Source of the DNA: an uncultured Muribaculaceae bacterium | Lineage (GTDB): Bacteria; Bacteroidota; Bacteroidia; Bacteroidales; Muribaculaceae | NCBI GenBank assembly: GCA_910583675.1 | Contig: CAJTYH010000005.1 | Coordinates: 21,845 to 85,844, forward strand | Length of the DNA: 64,000 nt | Direction of reading: 5' to 3' | In this document: positions 59,968 to 64,000 of the stretch, in pieces | How the letters are laid out: each line of letters starts with the position of its first letter | Numbering within the stretch: the stretch's first letter is position 1 | Program-made: the position numbers and the translations under genes | Notes under the pieces: model-generated | Seen by the model: only the letters and a program-made list of their open reading frames with translations | What the model was told of the DNA's origin: nothing | Database searches by the model: none

Positions 59968-62583
59968 ATGAAAACAAGATCTTTCCTGTCGGCATTGACA
60001 CCATTAATTGCGATTCCGACAATCGCACAGCAACAAGACAAGCCGAACATAGTCATAATATTGGCCGATGACATGGGCACAAACGAAATAGGTTGTTACG
60101 GCGGGGAAAACCTGTCCACTCCCAACATCGACAGATTGGCCGATGAGGGGATCCGCATGACCAACACCTATGCTTCCATGGCCATGAGCGTGCCTACGCG
60201 TGCTTCGCTCTACACAGGGCTATATCCGGCACACCACGGCTCATATCAGAACCATAAGGCGACATACAGCAACGTGAAAAGTGCCGCACACTACATGGCA
60301 GACCTGGGCTACCGCGTAGGACGCGCAGGAAAAGACCACCCGGCCAATCAACCTGTGGTCTATCCATTTGAAAAGATAGACGGCTTCACGGTAAACTGTG
60401 TAGCTTCCAAACCGGCCAAGTCCACTCCAGACGGCATAAAAGCGTTCATGCAACGCGATGCCGACCAACCATTCTGCCTATATGTATGCAGCATCCACTC
60501 ACACATGCCGTGGGACGCGGGAGACGCTTCCGAATTCAATGCATCCGACATCAAGCTTCCACCCAACTGCGTGGACAACGAGCAGACACGCAAGGAATTT
60601 TGCAACTATCTGGCAGAGATACGTCTGCTTGACGATGAAGTCGGCATGGTATACGATGCATTGGAAGAGACCGGTGAACTTGACAACACACTCGTAATTT
60701 TCCTCGGTGAACAAGGCCCGCAGATGCCTTTCGGAAAATGGACACTGTATCGTTATGGGACAAACAGCGCCTTCATTGCACGCTATCCGAAAGCCATACA
60801 AGCCGGAACCGTCAGCGATGCCCTGGTGCAATACGAAGATATACTGCCCACCATGATTGACTTCGCAGATGGCACACCGATTGAAGGATTGGACGGCATG
60901 AGCTGCCTGGGCGTGCTTTACGGAGACAAGACGGAACACAGGAAGTGGGCATACGGAATCCATAACAACATTCCGGAAGGGGACTCTTATCCCATCCGAA
61001 GCATCCAGGACAAGCGTTACAAACTCATTGTAAACCTGACGCCTGAGACAGACTATCATTGCAAGTACATGACTAATCCCGGCAGTTCGATGTGGAAATC
61101 GTGGCTCGAAACCGCACAGGCCAATCCCGACGCACAGCGCCTTGTAGACCACTACCTCACGCGACCGGCCTTCGAATTATACGACCTGCAGGAAGACCCC
61201 TGGGAATTGAACAATCTTGCCGCCCAGCCTGAACAGGCAGAGCGCATAGCCACCATGCGTGCAGCCCTTGAGGCATGGATGGAACAACAAGGAGATCGTG
61301 GGGCACGCATGGACATTCAGGATCCCGAGTCGCCCGATGAAAAAACACCGGTTGCCATAACCTCCCTGGAGGATATAGACAACATCGTGCGCAACGACAT
61401 GACCGGCAACTATTATCTGACCGCCGACATCGAGATCCCGGAAGGGATGCAATGGATTCCCATCGGAGCCTCAAACCCAAACGATACCGATCCGGCACGC
61501 TTCAGCGGCATTATTGACGGTCGTGGACACAGCATCAAGGGACTGACCAACACTACCGGCACTGCATTCAAAGGTCTTTTCGGACGCATGGATCACGGTG
61601 TCGTAAAGAATCTCAACCTGGTGGACGTTGATATAAAAGGGGCTGCCCCCACGGGCGGTGTCACAGGAGCCATGATAGGCGCAAGCACCATCCAATGCGT
61701 ATCAGTAACCGGCCGGATCCAAGCCGGCACGGAAGCCGGCGGACTTGTCGGCCGTGTGGCACGTGACCCCAAGCACACTGATTACAACCGTATTTACGAC
61801 TGCTATGTCAATGCCGACGTAAGCGCGACCAACCTTAGCACCAACCTTATAAATTCTCCCTCGTGCGCCGGAGGTATCGTCGGACTGGTACATGGCAACG
61901 AAGGATCCAGCGTAGCGAAACTGGACATACAGCGTGTATATTTCACAGGAAAGGTTTCTTCGGCACAAATGACCAACAACGCAGGAAACGCCGGCGGCAT
62001 AATAGCCATCACGCAGGAGCAACATGCCATCCGCATGACGGAGGTTCTTTGCCTTGCAGAGTCGCTGACAGCCCACACCCCGAACTATTTCTACAGTCGC
62101 AGACTCTCAAATCCCAATTACATAGAGCACATGGACAAGCTCTACGTACCGGAAGAATTGAAGCTCACATATGCCGGCGACGGTGGAGTAGGAGCGCAGA
62201 TACCTGCCGGAAAGATAACGAAACTTCCGGAGGCCACATTCCGCACGAAAGCATTCTACGATAATAATCTTTCATGGGATTTTGACAAGTTCTGGAATAT
62301 GAACGAAGGCGAATATCCTACGTTGAAGTACGTCGAAGATGACCCAACTACAGGTTCCATTGCCACATCGGCATCATCGCCATACCGCATAATATCACAG
62401 GCGCACGGAGTACAAATCCAATTTGGCGCTCCGTTCTCAGCAAGCGCCTACGATTTGGCCGGCAGACTTGCAGTTACTGTAACAGCCAATGATCAAGCAT
62501 TTCTTTCCCTCGCAAAAGGATCATACATAATTCACATCACGGCTGGTACAAACCAATATTCCGACAAGATTGCAGTCTACTGA
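59968..62583 (+). CDS. Exported sulfatase with GLUG-type beta-helix and C-terminal sorting domain
   Basis: 871 residues: signal peptide (FLSALTPLIAIPTIAQQ), S1 sulfatase domain (~25-440), right-handed beta-helix with GLUG-like repeats (~465-700), and a C-terminal domain (~805-871) with AYDLAGRLAVTV and LAKGSYIIHITAGTNQYSDK resembling a type IX sorting domain. Metal-binding start: VIILADDMGTNEIGCYGG. The modified residue is Ser74 in MSVPTRASLYTG, so an anaerobic maturase (anSME) would convert it to formylglycine; the motif S-x-P-T-R differs slightly from the classic C/S-x-P-S-R. The substrate is unknown (sulfated host or dietary glycan likely). Confidence 0.9.
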   Translation: MKTRSFLSALTPLIAIPTIAQQQDKPNIVIILADDMGTNEIGCYGGENLSTPNIDRLADEGIRMTNTYASMAMSVPTRASLYTGLYPAHHGSYQNHKATYSNVKSAAHYMADLGYRVGRAGKDHPANQPVVYPFEKIDGFTVNCVASKPAKSTPDGIKAFMQRDADQPFCLYVCSIHSHMPWDAGDASEFNASDIKLPPNCVDNEQTRKEFCNYLAEIRLLDDEVGMVYDALEETGELDNTLVIFLGEQGPQMPFGKWTLYRYGTNSAFIARYPKAIQAGTVSDALVQYEDILPTMIDFADGTPIEGLDGMSCLGVLYGDKTEHRKWAYGIHNNIPEGDSYPIRSIQDKRYKLIVNLTPETDYHCKYMTNPGSSMWKSWLETAQANPDAQRLVDHYLTRPAFELYDLQEDPWELNNLAAQPEQAERIATMRAALEAWMEQQGDRGARMDIQDPESPDEKTPVAITSLEDIDNIVRNDMTGNYYLTADIEIPEGMQWIPIGASNPNDTDPARFSGIIDGRGHSIKGLTNTTGTAFKGLFGRMDHGVVKNLNLVDVDIKGAAPTGGVTGAMIGASTIQCVSVTGRIQAGTEAGGLVGRVARDPKHTDYNRIYDCYVNADVSATNLSTNLINSPSCAGGIVGLVHGNEGSSVAKLDIQRVYFTGKVSSAQMTNNAGNAGGIIAITQEQHAIRMTEVLCLAESLTAHTPNYFYSRRLSNPNYIEHMDKLYVPEELKLTYAGDGGVGAQIPAGKITKLPEATFRTKAFYDNNLSWDFDKFWNMNEGEYPTLKYVEDDPTTGSIATSASSPYRIISQAHGVQIQFGAPFSASAYDLAGRLAVTVTANDQAFLSLAKGSYIIHITAGTNQYSDKIAVY

Positions 62584-62674
62584 CATAACGCCAAAATAAA
62601 AACAGATAATTGTCAACCATGTTAATTGACGTGAGTCCGATATAAGAATCACTCCGTTAGTTCAGCAACAAAGC

Positions 62675-62709
62675 AATCAGCCATTTAGCCTAAGACTAAA
62701 TGGCTGATT
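62675..62709 (+). terminator. Terminator after the sulfatase gene
   Basis: The arms AATCAGCCATTTAG (62675-62688) and CTAAATGGCTGATT (62696-62709) pair exactly around a 7-base loop, followed by TTTCTT. It separates the sulfatase from the convergent toxin-antitoxin genes. Confidence 0.75.
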
Positions 62710-62803
62710 TTCTTGGTAACCTCGTTGGAACTCACGCCATGTTTGAGGATCCGCTTTATCGCGAAGAGGTCAAACAAGCGATCGTATCGGTTGAACAGCG
62801 CCA

Positions 62804-63067
62804 TCAGACAGTCACAATTGACTTGCCAAAGAATGCCGACAGCATGGCAAGGGTTGATATTGTGAAATTGTGCTCTCCACTTAACCAACGTGTAACCTCA
62901 TTCGGACGTTTGCCCATTGCTTCGGCAAGCTGTTTGCGATTTAGCCCACGTTCTTTCATAAGCTCATCAATCTTGTTAGAGATAGCAAAAGAGAGCCGGG
63001 TTTCCTCGCGTTTTTCTTTCGGTATCTCGTTGAATATTTCTTGAAGGTTAATATTCGCGGTTCTCAT
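62804..63067 (-). CDS. higA: HigA-like antitoxin, helix-turn-helix
   Basis: 87 residues. The HTH_3 domain is LSFAISNKIDELMKERGLNR followed by KQLAEAMGKRPNEVTRWLSG and EHNFTISTLAMLSAFF. It lies downstream of the toxin with a 4-base overlap (63064-63067), the HigBA order. It should neutralise the toxin and repress the operon, presumably through the palindrome at 63575-63594. The symbol is by analogy. Confidence 0.82.
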   Translation of the reverse strand: MRTANINLQEIFNEIPKEKREETRLSFAISNKIDELMKERGLNRKQLAEAMGKRPNEVTRWLSGEHNFTISTLAMLSAFFGKSIVTV

Positions 63068-63534
63068 AGCTCAAATGTTTTGTCAGTGATTATTTGACTT
63101 TCTGTGATTTCCACATTGCCCGAGTTGACTTCTTGCTTCAGAAGTCGCTCAAATTTCTGCAAGTCCATAACATAGCCTTGCAGAGTATTATCTTCATCGT
63201 AGGTGCGAGTTTTCTTGACATCACCATTACCAACTACAAGGATCTTATCGGTAAGGCGAAGACAATATAGGCGAAGTTTAGACTTAAGAACAGGCAGGGC
63301 GACTACCGAATCGTTCATTTTGCCCTCACGGCGAAAATATCTTTCTAATGCACCATTTGCCATAATCTGTTCAACGAACCGCATTATGGCCTGAAAATCA
63401 GGATTGAGTTCAGCGTCATTTCTAAATTTCGTAATGAATTTGTCAAATTCATTGGTGGCATCCGAAAGGAAGTGAATTGTATAAAGGGTGCACTTATCGC
63501 TGCTTTCGACAAGAAGGAGTTCTACTTCGCTCAT
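63064..63534 (-). CDS. higB: HigB-like toxin (RelE superfamily)
   Basis: 156 residues, longer than minimal HigB toxins. The RelE-like core is LYTIHFLSDATNEFDKFITK, a central VEQIMANGALERYFRREGKM and the final strand pair VLKSKLRLYCLRLTDKILVV. Toxins of this fold cleave mRNA at the ribosome. The C-terminal extension (residues ~115-156, QGYVMDLQKFERLLKQEVNS) is unusual and may contact the antitoxin. First gene of the pair; the start ATG is at 63534. Confidence 0.75.
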   Translation of the reverse strand: MSEVELLLVESSDKCTLYTIHFLSDATNEFDKFITKFRNDAELNPDFQAIMRFVEQIMANGALERYFRREGKMNDSVVALPVLKSKLRLYCLRLTDKILVVGNGDVKKTRTYDEDNTLQGYVMDLQKFERLLKQEVNSGNVEITESQIITDKTFEL

Positions 63535-63558
63535 ATCGTTGCGTTTTTAATTACAACA

Positions 63559-63594
63559 CAAAGTTACAAAAATTGTTTTACATAATTGTAAAAC
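63559..63594 (-). promoter_or_regulatory. Toxin-antitoxin promoter and palindromic operator
   Basis: On the minus strand TAACTTTG (complement of 63559-63566) is the -7 box. A 20-base perfect palindrome (63575-63594; GTTTTACA, TAAT, TGTAAAAC) covers the -33 position, the expected place for HigA autorepression. Confidence 0.65.
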
Positions 63595-63818
63595 GCGGAC
63601 TGCATTTTTCATAAAAGCCCCTACATCGGCGCGTTGTTCAAGGCACCTACAGCTCACTCCAATTGCTTGGATGGCGAGGGTAAGGTTGTCGTTGTGTCGT
63701 ATCTGCCGCGATAAGTTGCGTAGGGAGGGGGAGTGATTGAAATAAACTTTTTGTCGGGGATATGTATTTTTCTGCGTAAATTCGCGTCTAATAAAGAAAA
63801 CAAAAAACATAAATCATC

Positions 63819-63989
63819 ATGCTTAAACATTGGTATGTTTACATTATAATTGCAATAATAGCAGAACTTTTGTTTCTGATTTGCAACAAATTCAAAATTA
63901 TAAAGTCGAAGCCATTACGTACTTTCATAGTTATTTTCATTTCCTCTCTTAGAGGGTGTTTAATAACAAGTGTTAACGCCACTACATAA
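63819..63989 (+). CDS. Small hydrophobic ORF
   Basis: 56 residues from the ATG at 63819. Two hydrophobic stretches (YVYIIIAIIAELLFLIC; LRTFIVIFISSL) suggest a tiny membrane protein. No clear promoter or ribosome site was seen, and the frame ends 11 bases before the window edge. Coding is uncertain. The preceding 63595-63818 holds nothing I could support. Confidence 0.35.
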   Translation: MLKHWYVYIIIAIIAELLFLICNKFKIIKSKPLRTFIVIFISSLRGCLITSVNATT

Positions 63990-64000
63990 AAAAAGCCTCC

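Noticed and set aside
63547..63810. 87-codon minus frame right of the toxin gene
   Set aside because: It covers the toxin-antitoxin promoter and palindrome and has no recognisable features.

Overview
The window looks like a chromosomal segment of a Bacteroidales bacterium (Muribaculaceae/Bacteroides-like). The evidence is the promoter style (-33 TTTG or TTG, about 20 bases, then -7 TAnnTTTG), few Shine-Dalgarno sequences, a eukaryote-type (GT3-like) glycogen synthase beside a GT35 phosphorylase, a sulfatase with a type IX-like sorting tail, and a GH78 rhamnosidase. No rRNA, tRNA, CRISPR array or insertion sequence was recognised. All calls come from reading the sequence; no database search was run.

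Region 1 (1 to about 38.7 kb) is most of a temperate siphophage prophage of HK97 capsid type; its far end lies left of the window. From the right: tyrosine integrase (37510-38715, minus); a HIRAN-domain protein and an S24 repressor (plus); an operator/promoter switch (36118-36264); then a long minus-strand early run (excisionase-like HTH protein, DUF2800 and DUF2815 proteins, family A DNA polymerase, DUF1566-like protein, two DNA methyltransferases with broken frames, a radical SAM protein, a prim-pol/VapE-type helicase, an iteron-like repeat cluster, VRR-NUC, SNF2 helicase, HNH). The late run follows: terminase small and large subunits, portal, protease, major capsid, connector and neck proteins, tail tube, a frameshifted tail chaperone, tape measure, tail tip, fibre, LRR protein and a collagen-like protein cut by the window edge. 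No lysis genes are in view.

The most unusual part is 11.9-13.0 kb. Three small plus-strand genes for probable membrane proteins sit inside the minus-strand tail operon, between the tail chaperone and the tape measure. They have two Bacteroidetes-type promoters carried on a 40-base near-repeat that starts exactly at a tape-measure start codon. A 41-codon relic of a second, divergent tape-measure start lies between the two promoter-gene units. This suggests cargo genes collected stepwise at the tape-measure start and expressed in the lysogen.

Region 2 (39.0-50 kb) is host core: holB, a TPR protein, glnS, a MATE exporter, an ECF sigma factor with a small membrane partner, a membrane protein with signal peptide, ispE, grpE and dnaJ. 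A perfect 25-bp stem-loop (38935-38992) separates holB from the prophage.

Region 3 (50-64 kb) is carbohydrate metabolism: alpha-glucan phosphorylase and glycogen synthase in one operon, a divergent exported type I pullulanase, a convergent GH78 rhamnosidase, and a sulfatase with a GLUG-type beta-helix and sorting domain. A HigBA-like toxin-antitoxin pair with a palindromic operator and a small membrane ORF close the window.
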